DNA of 64,000 bases. It comes from Haemaphysalis longicornis (taxonomy: Eukaryota > Arthropoda > Arachnida > Ixodida > Ixodidae). Position 1 is the first letter of the stretch; every line of letters begins with the position of its first letter. A program made the translations under genes and the position numbers. The stretch is taken from assembly GCA_013339765.2 (NCBI GenBank), contig CM023452.1:158604977-158668976 (forward strand), in the 5' to 3' direction. Below are positions 31,456 through 43,861 of this stretch, one piece after another. Under the pieces are notes generated by a model. The model was not told where the DNA came from, did no database searches, and worked only from the letters and a program-made list of their open reading frames with translations.

Positions 31456-34400
31456 TAACCGAAAAACGCGTTTTTTTATATGTATGACGAATACCGAGCA
31501 GTTTTTTTTGGAAAATTACAAAGGCAATACCCACCAATCATATTTACAATTCCCCATAAGATACGTTAAAAAAGTCTTCGGTATTTAGCAACCATTTGGT
31601 GGCTTCTTTATCTTTCCAGCGTAAGTAGAAAACTTGTGCTATAGGTAATGGTATAGTTGGATTGTATATTTTAGCATTCACTTGTGAAGGTCTTCTCCAT
31701 AAAATTTGGAGTCCCAGTACCACAGCCTTTTGTTAAAGTGTAGCTATACAGGACCGAATTTACATAGTGTAAAGCGTGTTACGTAAGGCTTTGCAATTAC
31801 GACAGCCGGATAGAACATCAGTGTGTTCGCTCCACCGCCATTTGATCTAATCGAGGAATTTTAAAATTTATTTCTCTGTACAGACGACCGGTTTGCAGTG
31901 AGTGCAAGGCGTTCCGCTGCGGGTGCCGACATCGACGATTTAAATCATGCTACGAGCCAACCTTGTCGTTCGAACATTTCTGAATACTCATGACACGTGG
32001 CTTGCATCATTCATGCCCGGACATTTTCATATGCATTATTACGATGTTATACAATTCCCTGTCCCGCGAAACTATGTGAATTCTGCGCAGACACGATGGA
32101 TTTTGATAATCTGCTGGTAATTTGCATAGTCCGCTTCGTCCTGTACCGCTCTAACGGTGAAAATATTACATTTCCGTGTCGACAATCCCCGTATACTCTT
32201 TTCACGGAGCCGCTGCGAAAAAATTTTCGATTCAAGACGAACAAACTGTTAGAAGTTGCTCAAACTTTTAATACATTGTAATATCTCATAATCCACACTC
32301 TCGACCTATACTCGGCTACTTGACAACACACGTGTGGTCGAAGACCGATTTACTGTGTTTATTTCCAACCTTTTTTTTTATTTTGAAACTACTCAATACA
32401 GCGGCCCAAAGCTAGATAGCGAATGTTCTTTAGAAAAACGTGGCGACATCAGTATTGATTGCCTGTGAGGCGGGCGCTGTATAACCGCCCGTTTCTTGCG
32501 CAATTCTTTGGGATGAAGCTTTTCCGCAACAAGCACCAATTGCGTGCCGTGGCTTCACGTTGTAGCACGCACACAGTTTATTTTGCGGTAAAAAAAACTT
32601 GCTTTCAACGTTTTAAGGGAAACAAATGTGGAGTACTTAAGCACTAGGTAACTATCCGCAGTAGCGATTGCATTGCTTGAAAGGAAGCATGAAAACTTTC
32701 TGGTGAGCTCTATACGAACTCGTTATTATGGCTTATGTCTAGACTAAACTTAACCATGGTGCATATCTGACCTTGTAGAGTGCCTGAGGTTGTGTGGAAT
32801 TTTCTTTTCGGTGTGCGCAGTGCCTTGCATTATCAGGTTAAAAATCGTCAAGTTAGGTTTCTTCGGTAGAGATTTGTAGTTAGGTGCATTGTAAATATTT
32901 TCGCTGTCGTAGTTGCCGTGCTCCAGGCGTGCTGCGGGGTCTGCAACTTTTTTTTCCTTTTTTTAGGGATAGCCTGCTGCAGCTAAAGACAACTTCAAAT
33001 TCTGAAAATACCGTTTCGTAACTATGTGAAATAAATTGTTTCGTGCTTCCACCCCCGCAGGGTAAAGACGAAAACGTTTCCAATGTCCAATCTCAAGAAA
33101 ACGATCAACGAAGACCTACTAAACGGAAGTCGATGCTTGCATCGTTTATTTGTTTGCAAGTCGAACACCCGCGTCCCTCATTCACCATATAGCGTTTTAT
33201 ATGTGTGCTTTGTAAACGCAAGAAATGATGCAGGTGTGCCATTTGGAAACCCGCAATCATTTTTGGTAGCTAGTGGCTAGTCTCATTCTATTTGCGTTTT
33301 GCTCAGCTATGATTGTAGGCTTCGCGAACGTTGCAGAAACAGCGTCTTCGGGTTAAGCTGAGAGCTCCCGATCAAACGAGGATGCATTGTAAAAACGTTA
33401 AGCAAGGAAAATGCAGGAATATATATTGGTGAATCGTAAATGTACGGGAACACCTGTTAGTTATCTTTCGCAAACACGAAGCTTGACCCTGTCCGCAAAC
33501 CTTGCGCCGGCTTTAGAAGCCAGCAATAGGGCCCTCTCACCACCCTTCCCACACCTTGCTAGGCCTCTCACACGTCCGTTTGCGTGTTCGTCTTCAATGG
33601 TCACATCAATGGTCACTGAAAATATAAGCCCAATTTACCATTCCGTTTGGTGTAATCTTTCCCTCTTCCTCTCTGAGTGCGTACATTCTGTCTCTGCCAA
33701 TAACCAACTTCCTCTTTGTACCCTCAAAACTTCCCCCTGTCTCCGTTGTTTTCTCGATCACTGCCATCTTCTACGTGTGAATGTCCTTCTATCGTCTTTG
33801 AAGTATTCATTTTGAGAGCTCCGCTAATCGTACTCGACAGTTTCCTGTTCTTGGGTTTCTCTATATGCTCCCTGGTCTTCGTTAGCTTACCGTCATGTTT
33901 CCTAGATGTTGCTTTCCCCAAATATTCTGCCGAGCCTGTGATTAATGTTTATAGGATGCCAGTTAGCGTGTCAACGCTGTCGTCTTTGTCATTAGTTAAA
34001 AGCGCGAATGTATACTAGAGCGTTAATTTAAACTCCTGCGACCTGGTTCTGACTGACTACATGGTGTGTTTCGTATGTTTCTGCAGCTTCCCTCCTTCTC
34101 TTTTGATATTTAGTCTTATTTTGCCCAAACCATCCCATGGTCGCAGCTCCGCATCTCGCTTAGCACCTTCGCATCCCGATCAATACCTGGGCCATCACTC
34201 AAAGGAACTCAATTTCGGTGTTTGGTTGCTCCACTTGAGACTTTTCCATATCCATTTCCTATCTTTTTTTCATTGCGAAATGATGTCTTCGTTTGCCAGA
34301 GGTATTTATTTCCGCAAATCGCACCAGTGGATTTCCGCGATTATTGCGAGTGCCTATGCTGGTGATGATGACGATGATGACTTCGAAGTAACCTACTGAT

Positions 34401-35302
34401 TTTCCCCTACTCTCTTTTTACCTACTGTAGTCTAGTAAGGCTAAGAAAATGATGACACGGTGCAAATGATGAAACAAAATTAACCGTACGAAAGATGTCA
34501 CGTACTCGTTTGCAGGTCGGAAAGAATGCCACATATGCGGGTGCTCGTAAAATAAATAACCATCTTAGAAAAGTGTAGCTGGGTGCGCTGGCTGACCCGG
34601 CTGAACTCCCCCCCCCCCTCCCCCCCCATATGCACTGATAAACTACCACACCTCCATGTATCGGCTTGGAGTGCATATATAGCATGGTGAATGGAGTTGT
34701 CAGCGTCTGCCACGTAGGTTGGAGGGGGCCGCAAGAGTGCTGATATCAGCTCCGCTTTCTCCGCCGATTTCATGGCGTGGAAATGGCTTTAATTGTTCTT
34801 TCATAAAAGAAAACTTGATAACTTGTCATGAACAGTAATTTTTAAATATATATTATCCGATTGAGAGCACCATTTTGCCACATATTTACGCGCACACCCC
34901 ACATTTTCGCTGGCAATAGGTGACCGAGAAGAGTGGGGGGAGACAGTTATGTAGAGCACGGCGTCTCTAGTACTGAAATAAACATGTTTTTGTTTTTATG
35001 TTATGGACAGGAGCGCCAGCTGCGAACTCCGATGTGGACGTTACAATGCGCTTGCCCAGGCGTTAAACACAAACAATGGCGAGGTTTTTTTCTGATTGTT
35101 TCACTTTTTATCGAAACAAAATTTACCTACCTCACACAAGACAGCCAATAAAGTGGAATGACGAAGGACATTAAAATCATCGTTTTAACGTGGTTGCAAT
35201 CTTAAATCAAAACTTACAATACATTTATATCTTTCCAACATAAACGTGGCTCCGTAATCGTATTCCCTGTATTTAAATGTTGCTGACCAGAATTTACACT
35301 AG
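31456..35302. other. No recognisable gene; poly-C tract
   Basis: This section has no domains or repeat matches. The 134-codon frame at 33411-33812 is serine-, leucine- and proline-rich because the plus strand is pyrimidine-rich (33530-34260). A near-pure C tract lies at 34608-34627, and a short GATGATGACGATGATGAC run at 34362-34381 is an isolated microsatellite. Confidence 0.5.
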
Positions 35303-35630
35303 AGATAGGGAGAGAGAAATAACTTAATTTGAGAAGCTAGTGATCCTGTGTGTCGGCCAAAAGTCCTTTGCCTCCAGCAGCGTCGTCGGCCAGCTGGATG
35401 TCCCAGACTTATTCTGCTGGGTAGGAGCTGAGCAACACGGTCTCCCATTGCTCCCCTGAGTGATTCTGCTCAGCCGTTGTAGCCGCCTGCAGGGAAGCTC
35501 ATAGCTGATGTGCTAGGTCAGCCACTTATATAAATTTGTGGTATTTCTCTGTATGTTGCCCTGGTTTGCAGTAGCTCCACATAACAGGGTTTGGATGTCA
35601 ATTCGTCTGACGTTGTCGCCATACGACGTA

Positions 35631-36774
35631 CAGTAGAATCTCAATAAACTATAATCTTGTAAACGGTATTGCTGCTAAATGGAACAGTAGCTTGGAAGTG
35701 GAGTGGCTTTGTACTCATGATAACGTAAAAAAAGCTTTCGGTAATCGGACCCAAACTTTCCGCGTCACCGTGTAAAAGAAACAGAAAATAAAACTTCTTG
35801 TCAGATCAATTGCCATAAGCTTTCATTTTTTTAGATTCTGGCTGGTTTATTTTCGTTTTTTATCCTCGTAAGCCTCGTCTTGTTACTAGTAGTTTGTCTC
35901 GTTAGATAGCACTGCTGCAACCCATGGATCAGGGCTTCAATGGTGGCTGAAGCCCTCAAGGATTGCTTCCGCAAGGGTCCCCTGCAGGGGAAGCAGGTGT
36001 GCATGACCCAGAAAATGGAGTACAGAATGAACCTTATTGCCGATGCCTCAGGCCAGCTGACTGCTAACACAATAGTAAATTGATTCAGGAATGCAGGATT
36101 TTTTTTCTCAAGTGACAAGACATTTGACATGCAGGGTTTGCCTGAATGTGACAATGAAGATGCCAGTGTGAGGCAGGAGGAAGTAGAGTAGCGTGCTTTA
36201 AGGGAAATACCACTGGCTTTGATTAGTGTGCGCACACCGAGAGGGATGTTGAGACTCAGCCTGAGAACACAGCGGAGAGCATTTTGGAAAAGTGTGCGAT
36301 GAAGAGGAATCCGACAGGATGAGCAGGAAGATGAATCAGAAGAGATAGCTACCGTAGAAGATACTACTTTTCATGGAGCACAGTCAGCTGGGCAGTATCT
36401 ATGAAATGTTTTTCGGAAAGAACCCGAATCTAAAACGTTTGTCCAAAGCTCAAGTGCCATAAAAAAACGACCCTGAAGATGCTGTTGCAAGGACTCAGAA
36501 AGAAATCCTGCATGTTTTTCTGGGGGCACCGTGAATAATGGTTGCCAAACAAACGTTGTGAATGCTGTTCCTAAACCTCTTGCCGTTTTCTTGCTTTCAG
36601 GAAAGTGATCAGCCACATTACATCTTTCAGTGCTTAGAGCTACGTGAAATGGTATTAAGAGTGTGTAAGCACACAAATTTGTACTTTTGCACATCTCTTC
36701 CAGTAAACGAAACTAGTGTTAAATAGAACTATTTTTTTCTGTCCTTGGAAGTTCCGTTTATCGAGAGTCTACTC
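35631..36774 (+). mobile_element. Tigger/pogo-type DNA transposon, internally deleted
   Basis: The ends are imperfect inverted repeats: CAGTAGAATCTCAATAAACT at 35631-35650 and, on the other strand from 36774, GAGTAGACTCTCGATAAACG. Both are flanked by TA (35629-35630 and 36775-36776), the duplication used by Tc1/mariner and pogo elements. Inside, plus-strand LLQPMDQG at 35912-35935 and, in another frame, QLTANTIVN then FRNAGFF near 36052-36105 match the late part of a Tigger-like DDE transposase. The N-terminal DNA-binding region and most of the catalytic domain are missing. The element sits inside the I-clade LINE. Confidence 0.8.
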
Positions 36775-36783
36775 TATTCTTTT

Positions 36784-37295
36784 TTATTGAGTGACGGGTG
36801 AGTAGTGGGGGGAACGGGTCAGTTCTAGTAGGTAGTGATTCATGTGCCTGTAGGACACGAGCCAATCTCTGCCCGACCATCGGAGCCAATGGGCGAATGT
36901 GCCGTTAGGCTCAACATAAGCTTTGTCGGTACATCCTCTAAGCGCATCGTGCGTGCATCCATTCCCGGCTCGGCCGTAGTGGGCAGGTGCCAGTATCAGG
37001 TATACTTTGCCGGTCCATGCACGGCGGCGAGAGCCAGATATAAGGACTTCAGACGCTTCTGGTGAGATTCGCCCTCTCGAAAAGTTTATAATGGCAGATT
37101 TGGAATCACTGATTAAGTATTTCAATTTTACGGAGGCCGTCATTGCCACTGTTTTTAACCTGCTTAACTAGTTCCGGTTTATTCGCGCGAATCGAGCAGG
37201 AAGCTATGGAATTTCCTTGGCGAACAACTACCGGGAAGGCCATGGCGTTGCGACCTTCTGCTGCGTCCACATATGCCACGTTTTCTGATTTCTCG
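36784..37295 (-). pseudogene. LINE RNase H domain remnant
   Basis: On the minus strand the block VAYVDAAEGR (37280-37251) carries the first catalytic aspartate of RNase H. After a frame change, the open frame 37149-36784 gives YLISDSKSAIINFSRGRISP (second aspartate in SDSKSA), then ILAPAHYGRAGNGCTHDALR, matching the conserved P-A-H-x-G-x-x-G-N motif, and finally HYLLELTRSPHYSP, the usual spacer after the domain. The domain degrades the RNA strand of RNA-DNA hybrids during retrotransposition. At least one frameshift and the transposon insertion downstream inactivate it. Confidence 0.75.
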
Positions 37296-37774
37296 TGTCA
37301 TTTGTTTAGTGCTTTAGCCCGCACGTGTCTGCTGCTCTTGATTATGCACGGGGTGCATGTTTTTTTGTGGATAGGTGGAATATGAAAGTAGTCGGACTTT
37401 GGTTGCGGCCGTACTCCGATAGGTGATGCTAAGGGAGTCATGAAAGTGCCTTCCAGTCGCCCTTAAGGTTAGTCATTCTGGTTGCGCTAAGCGTTGAGCT
37501 GCGGTAAGAACCCGTAGGGTATTGTGTAGCCCAAGTGCCTCGAAACGTTACGCCTTGTATTTTTATATCTTGAGTCCACATATCACCCTAGAATGAAATA
37601 ATATTCTGTGCGAGTTAAGTGCTAACCGTACCGACGTGTTTTGAAACGGAGTGTGTTTGAGGACATTCCTGTATTATTACCAAACGTATTTATTTCATCA
37701 ATTTCACGAACATACAATAACAATTTTGTAAGAAAGTAATACCCGGTGGCGTCTCGAGTGAAGCCTATTGGTGA
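37296..37774. other. No recognisable gene or repeat
   Basis: The LINE reading frame cannot be followed beyond 37295 on the minus strand. Nothing else is visible until the hairpin at 37775. Confidence 0.4.
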
Positions 37775-37870
37775 ATTCTGAACATACAAAACAGCACAAA
37801 AAAACGCTTCTCTGCGCTTTCTTCTCTCTTAGTACTCGGGTTTTTGCGTTGTTTTGTATGTTCATACCTG
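37775..37870. repeat. Hairpin, possible Penelope-type terminus
   Basis: The arms TGAACATACAAAACAGCAC (37778-37796) and GTTGTTTTGTATGTTCATA (37850-37867) are inverted complements with one or two mismatches, extended inward by an AAAAAAACGC/GTTTTTGCG pairing. The loop is CTTCTCTGCGCTTTCTTCTC-like. The general plan resembles the foldback at 31345-31452, which suggests a related Penelope-type or MITE end. Confidence 0.5.
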
Positions 37871-39895
37871 GAAGGTACAATTATCTAAAAAAACCCTGAA
37901 TCGCTCATGAATCCTCATTTAGGCTACTTTTGGCATCCACATAACACACACGGGAAGCATTCGTTGATAGGCAGCACTTCACCTACTGATACGTCTGGGA
38001 TGGAGCTGTCAAGTTAACGCTCGGAATGACCATATAGTATTAGCCACACCTTGGATGATATCCAGTAAGTGGGCGAGCCTTCCCGCTTTGTTACTTTTTC
38101 ATTGTCGGGAACGTATGTATATACCATGCGCCAGTTATTTACTACGATTGGTTTTTATAGGTATGGTGCATTTCTCGGAATAGTGCATTTCTCGGAATCA
38201 TTAGCTGCGACTGCTGGACATTCTCTAAGCTGGATGCGCGGACTTCAATGTGTGGTTACCTGCTACTGGGCGTCGTACTCAAAGCATTTAAAACATGTGA
38301 CGAAAGCAGTATTTGCCATCTGACGCGCCATTTAGAATACAAGCTTTCCGATTATGGTGAATGATTTTTCCCGTCTGCAAAACACTCGTGCCGGTAGGTT
38401 TCCCCACTGTTTACTTGCTGATACGGATGCTTTTGTTGGTATATATAAGCGTTTGTTAACGCATGCATGCCGTCACCAAATTGAAGACCAATGAGGCTCC
38501 ATGGACTGCCGAAACACTTTCGCCTCTGAGGTGGAATAAAGCACGTTCCCTGCCATAAATTAAGCGCATGTGTGGTCCGAGAAGCCTTAAACTCCACTGC
38601 TCTCGTTCTTGAATAGATTTTTTTTCCGGCCAACTTAGCAAGACTTACTGGGAACGGGGTCATATACACAAACCGGTATGCTGGGTAAGCGCACTTCGGA
38701 GGCGCAGCTATGACTGTGGGAAAGCTCACACGACGTCTGTTGCCACTGTTTCTGTCTGCAAAACAATTTTTTTCGTTAGTCTAATTTCCGCATCTTATGT
38801 GGCAATAAATCAGTGCCGCAAACAGCAGCGGTATGCACAAGAGGGTAGTTTTACACAAAACCGGAGATCACCGCAAAGAAAGTTTTTTTTCAACAAAGGG
38901 ACGGAGAAATCTTGACCTCTGCATTTTCAAAGTTCTTTGTCTTTGCCACAGTAAAACACACGTAAAATCTACGGAGTTATTTGTGGCCCTCTTTACGAAA
39001 TATTTAAACACAGAGCTGGGCTTTCTGACACTGTGAGCAATTTGTTGTTTCAACTCATCTGTGTTCAGTTACCCTAAATACATTTTACGGCGAAGCGGTA
39101 TGCCTCTACCAAGAAAATTATCGTGTCCGCATCAGAATAAAACTGCCAGGCAAAGAGAAAGAACTTGCTTGCAGCGCCAAGAATCGACCCTGGCCCCGAA
39201 TAGAGTAACGGAGAGACAGCTTTCGTGTTAAGACCTCAGCTGCGCTCACACGAGGACACGAGAAAGAGACGGTGCACTGAACTAGCCCAGTTGAGGGTTA
39301 CCACGTGCGCTCATTGAAAGCCCCCGTGTGAAGGGAAAACCGCACAATTTTCTACAACGACGGTTACGTGGTTCGGATTAGCGGTGAACTGAGCAGCTTC
39401 TGGTGTTCGCGAGGGCGGAGAGGGCGCTCTTTTGCGGGCGACGCTGGAAAGAAGAGTAAGCGGGCGGCAGTTACAGAGAGGACGCCATAGCCACACGTGC
39501 CCCCTCTTCCTCAACCTGCGCCAGACGCTCCTTCCTGTTTTCTTTCTGCCGTCACTGCTTAGTTCAACACGACAATCCCGCAGAAGCCAGGTAACGGCTG
39601 CAAGAATCTCTGGTTTCCCTCTTCATAGAGGCACGTGTGCATATTCCAGTGACGTCGCGTATGTAATCGTTGTGGGTGTCGTTTACAGCTCAATTGGAGG
39701 CAATTTGTTTTGTTTCCTTTTATCTCACGAAAAATATGATGTCTAATGCACCCAATCACTGCTTAGTGCATTGCATTCTTTCTGTGTATTGTTATGGTTG
39801 ACAAGTTTTTCTTTAATATCATATTGAAGGTCACCTGGAGTCACTTGAAAACATGGGTCAGATGTGATAGTTGTAAACCTAGTTACAGTCAAACG
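37871..39895. other. No recognisable gene or repeat
   Basis: A 125-codon minus frame at 38729-38355 has no domain. A TCGACCCTGG word near 39185 resembles the complement of a box B but has no partner box A at tRNA spacing. I can support nothing else. Confidence 0.4.
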
Positions 39896-40453
39896 ACGTT
39901 AATTCGCACCCCGAGGGATGATAAATGCTTTCAAAGTAGCCAGCGTTTGAACAAGCGGGTTCCCTTTTATTGGCAGTACAGTGCACGCTGAAGTATAAGA
40001 AACGCGTCCGCGATAAACTTGACGGTAATGCACGTCCTTGGACAGCACTTTCCATTATTACGGTCTGAGAAATACGGCATGCGCACAGTTAAGTTCGAGA
40101 CTGGAACCGAAAAAAAAGCAGCGAGCACTTCCTGTCTACGATCCTTAGTGCGAAGGTCGCGTGGTTGATGCCAGCTGCTTCAGTGTACGCGGAGAAAGCA
40201 CGTTGTTTCGGATTTGGGACGCTGAGGAGGCTAGCAACATATTGAACTTGGGCTTTCGGATTCAAATTTTACGAAAATTATTGTGTGCGGAGCGGCAATA
40301 GTGTTCGAATTAAACGTGGCACGGGTTGCACGGTTTAATTGGCAAGAGGTTGCTCCCATATAAGTGCACGTCTCTTTGCCGTAACCAATGAAGCAGTTCT
40401 AATTATACGTCGGTTCGTTTTATGTGAGTTAGGATAAACGAGGTTCGACTCTG
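39896..40453. mobile_element. Decayed pogo-type MITE
   Basis: The left end CAGTCAAACGACGTTAATTCG (from 39896, after TA) has the CAGT(N)AAAC..CGTTAATTCG pattern typical of pogo/Tigger termini. The right end, read on the other strand from 40453, is CAGAGTCGAACCTCGTTTAT, a weaker match, and the expected flanking TA is lost. The ~560-bp interior has no open frame or transposase motif. Length and ends resemble the better preserved element at 50816-51372. Confidence 0.5.
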
Positions 40454-40910
40454 TTTCAATTTCAAGCGGCTCGTTTTCTGGGTTTTAAAAAGGCTATGAG
40501 AAATTGTTTTATGATAGCTTGGCTACTGGAATATCAGATTCAGCCTGTCCCTTGTGCTTGCGCACGCAAATATCGTGCAGATGTGCGCGTCATACATTGC
40601 GATACTTGGCAGCCAACAAACGGCGATGCAGCAGTTAACGCCTAACCTAGTCAGCCTAGTGCCGCAGTGGAACGTTTCGGAGCGGAGGTGCCTGTGTAGT
40701 ATCGAGCTGCGAGGTCTTTCCGTAATCTATCACGTGGCATTACGTCAACACTGCCACACTTGCTCTCCTACGCCACGAGTAGTTGCGACGCGATGAATGA
40801 CATCAGTTGACATGGCGTACTGGAGCTTTTGCTCAGAACAGTGACACCCGTCGGGAGATCGGGACAGTGGCAGGTTAAGACGGCATATACGATAAGCCCA
40901 TGAATACGCC

Positions 40911-41888
40911 ATGAATAAACCTCCCATGAATACGCCAACTAACCCTCGGCCCTCAGTCCCCAGCGGCTGCGAAGCAACTGACCACGGCGGCGGTCAGACC
41001 TGTGACGCAGCAGAGGGTGCTAAGAATCCCTGGATCCGGACAGGCCGCCAATGGAATCTGAACCTGGCAACGTTTAATGCCCGAACCTTATCTAGCGAAG
41101 CAAGCCTCGAGGTGTTGTTCGAGGAATTAGAGGGCATTAAATGGGATGTAATAGGGCTTAGCGAGGTTAGGAGGGCAGGCGAAGCCATTACGGTGCTGAA
41201 AAATGGACACGTTCTAAGTTCCCGTGGTCTAGAGGACAGAAGAGAACTGGGAGTGGGATTTCTAGTCAATAAAAGCATAGCTGGCAACATAGACGAATAC
41301 TATAGCATTAACGAAAGGGCAGCAGGTCTTGTAATTAGGCTAAATAAGAGGTACAAGCTCAAGGTGGTGCAGGGCTACGCGCCCACATCCAGCCACGACG
41401 ACCAAGCAGTGGAACGCTTCTATGAAGATGTGGAATCGGCAATGGCTAAAGTAAAAACACAGTATACCGTAGTTATGGGGGACTTCAATGCTAAAGTACG
41501 CAAGAATCAGGCTGGAGACAAGGCAGTTGAGAACTATGGTCTGGGCTGTAGAAATAGCAGGGGGGACCTACTAGTTGAGTTTGCAGAACGGAATAACCTA
41601 CGAATAATGAATACCTTCTTCTGTAAACGGGAGAGTCGGAAGTGGACCTGGAGGAGACCGAATGGGGAGCACAAAAATGAAATAGACTTCATATTATGCA
41701 ATAACCCTGGCGTCGTGCAGGATGTGGAAGTGCTCGGAAGGGTAAGGTGTAGTGACCACCGTATGGTAAGATCCCCAATTAGGCTAGATTTGAGGAGGGA
41801 CCGCAACAAGCTAGTACGAAAAAAGCCGATAAATGAGCTAACAGTAAGACGTAATGTAGAAGAATTCAGGATCGCGCTGCAGAACTGA
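40911..41888 (+). pseudogene. RTE endonuclease half of the polyprotein
   Basis: This open frame of 325 codons encodes the endonuclease/exonuclease/phosphatase-fold nuclease that nicks target DNA. Visible motifs are LATFNARTL (about residue 50), IGLSEVRR with the metal-binding glutamate (about 81-88), VVMGDFNAK (about 188-196), NEIDFIL (about 255-261) and CSDHRMV (about 277-283), in the correct order and spacing. The first usable ATG is 40911; an ATG at 40900 is followed immediately by a stop. The frame ends at a TGA that lies where the family continues, and the same frame goes on after it to 42279, so the stop is a disabling mutation. Confidence 0.9.
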
Positions 41889-42281
41889 TATTCCGCTCTT
41901 AACGAGGAAGCCGAGTTTAGGACGCAGGAAGCCAGCGACAACCTTACACGCATTATTACGGAGTGTGCAGTAGAAGTCGGGGGCACTATGGCTAGACAGG
42001 ATACTGGTAAACGTTCACAGGAGACGAAAGATCTAATCAGGAAGCGGCAAACCATGAGAATCTCCACCGCAGCTGACAGAATAGAACTAGCGGAGCTCTC
42101 CAAGCTAATCAATAAGCGTAAGACAGCTGACATACGGAAGTATAATATGGAGAGGATCGAATACGCTGTAAAGAACGGAGGTAGCCTGAAAGCAGTGAAG
42201 AGACGTCTTCGCGTGGGGAAAAACAGATGTATGCACTTAAGGATAAGCAAGGCAATGTCATCACAAATAGGGATAAAATAG
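41889..42281 (+). pseudogene. RTE linker region between endonuclease and RT
   Basis: In the same frame as the endonuclease, after its premature stop, the sequence stays open to 42279. It encodes a charged linker (SQETKDLIRKRQTMR, ELAELSKLINKRKTADIR), as found between the two domains of RTE proteins. It then runs out of the true frame at the G4A5 run near 42214-42223, after which the correct reading continues in the frame of 42227-43861. The last ~20 codons of this frame are therefore nonsense. Confidence 0.8.
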
Positions 42282-43861
42282 TCACAGTGGCCGAGGAGTT
42301 CTATAGGGATCTGTACAGTAGCCAGGACATACAGGATAATGCCGAACGAGACAGTAGTTCACTGGAGATAGACATCCCACCAGTAACGACCGAAGAAGTA
42401 AGGAAGGCTTTGAAAGAAATGAAAGGGGGAAAAGCACCTGGTGAGGATCAGATAACAGCAGACCTCTTGAATGATGGCGGAGAAATTGTACTTGAAAAAC
42501 TGGCAAACCTCTATACGCACATTTCCTATGACCGCAAAGTGGCACCGTATCTGAAGAGTGCGTACCCCTTTATCCATAAGAAAGGCGACATGAAGGACTT
42601 GACAAATTACAGGCCGATCAGCTTACTGTCCGTTGTCTACAAGGTATTTACCAAGGTAATCGCTAACCGAATTTCTGCAACCTTAGATTTCAGTCAACCT
42701 AAAGAACAAGCAGGGTTCCGTAAAGGTTATTCAACAATGGACCATATTCACACGATCAATCAGGTGATAGAGAAGTGCGCTGAGTATACTGAACCCCTAT
42801 ATATAGCCTTCATAGATTATGAGAAAGCATTTGACTCGGTCGAAACCCTAGCAGTCATTCAGGCATTACGGAACCAGGGGGTAGATGAGCATTATGTAAG
42901 AATACTAGAGGATATCTACAATGGGTCTACAGCTACGATCATCCTCCATAGGGAGAGCAGTAAAATACCTATAAGAAAGGGTGTCAGACAAGGAGACACA
43001 ATCTCTCCAATGCTATTCACAGCATGTTTACAAGAAGTATTCAGAACGTTGGATTGGGAACAGGTGGGAGTAAGGGTTAATGGAGAATACCTCAGTAACC
43101 TCAGATTTGCTGATGACGTTGCCTTGCTAAGTAACTCGGGGGACGAATTGCAAAGCATGCTTTCCGCACTGGGCGAACAGATTAGAACCGTGGGACTGAA
43201 AATTAATATGCAGAAAACTAAAGTAATGATCAATAACCTCGGGACAGCACAGCGGTTTGACATAGGTGGCGAGGCAGTGGAGGTGGTAAGCGAATATATC
43301 TACTTAGGCCAAGTTGTGACCCCAGATCCAAACCATGAGGCAGAGATAATTAGAAGGATCAGAATGGGGTGGGGTGCATATGGCAGACATTCTCAGATAA
43401 TGAATAGCAGCCTACCATTGTCGCTGAAGAAGAAAGTGTATGACAGCTGCATCTTACCGGTACTCACCTACGGGGCAGAAACTTGGAGGCTCACTAAGAG
43501 GGTTCAACTTAAATTGAGAACGACTCAGCGGGCAATGGAGCGGAAAATGATAGGTGTAACATTAAGGGACAGGAAGAGAGCGGAGTGGGTCAGGGAGCAA
43601 ACTGGTGTTAAAGACATATTAGTAGAAATTAAGAAGAAGAAATGGACGTGGGCAGGACATGTAATGCGAAGGCAAGATAACCGCTGGTCATTAAGGCTAA
43701 CAGAGTGGATCCCTAGAGAAGGCAAGCGTTGCAGGGGGCGGCAGAAAGTTAGATGGGCAGATGAGATAAAGAAGTTTGCGGGGATAAATTGGTCACAGTT
43801 GGCACAGGACCGAGGCAATTGGAGAATAATGGGAGAGGCCTTTGCCCTGCAGTGGGCGTAG
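42227..43861 (+). pseudogene. RTE reverse transcriptase half of the polyprotein
   Basis: This open frame of 544 codons covers the polymerase and C-terminal region. Motifs in order: KGGKAPGEDQI (about 67-77), LTNYRPISLL (about 124-133), EQAGFRKGYST (about 161-171), YIAFIDYEKAFDSV with a catalytic aspartate (about 190-203), RKGVRQGDTISPMLF (about 246-260) and LRFADDVALL with the two adjacent catalytic aspartates (about 287-296). The C-terminal part has AGHVMRRQDNRW and ends SQLAQDRGNWRIMGEAFALQ. Every catalytic residue that I can identify is present. The frame begins at an internal ATG because of the upstream frameshift, so by itself it is not a natural protein. Confidence 0.92.

Larger units (their letters stand above)
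35303..37295 (-). mobile_element. I-clade-type LINE remnant, split by a DNA transposon (minus)
   Basis: The minus-strand part 37295-36777 encodes a LINE RNase H domain. The part 35628-35303 holds the following C-terminal end, with an EQWEAALLSS-like region now decayed to an AESLRGAMGDRVAQLL-type remnant near 35470-35420, and a 3' tail in which AATTAAGTTATTTC leads into TCTCTC-rich sequence (35330-35303). Between them lies a Tigger/pogo element with TA duplications. An RNase H domain at the C-terminus plus a TC-rich tail fits I-group LINEs. The RT and endonuclease halves are missing. Confidence 0.7.

Noticed and set aside
33411..33815. 134-codon plus-strand frame
   Set aside because: The pyrimidine-rich strand gives serine-, leucine- and proline-rich chance translations; no motif.
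34600..34630. Poly-C tract, considered as a regulatory or structured element
   Set aside because: A simple low-complexity run with no surrounding structure; possibly affected by sequencing error.
39175..39260. tRNA-like TCGACCCTGG word
   Set aside because: No box A at the right distance and no cloverleaf.
41534..42250. 238-codon minus-strand open frame
   Set aside because: It is the shadow of the RTE endonuclease and linker coding on the plus strand, rich in serine and leucine as expected of antisense.
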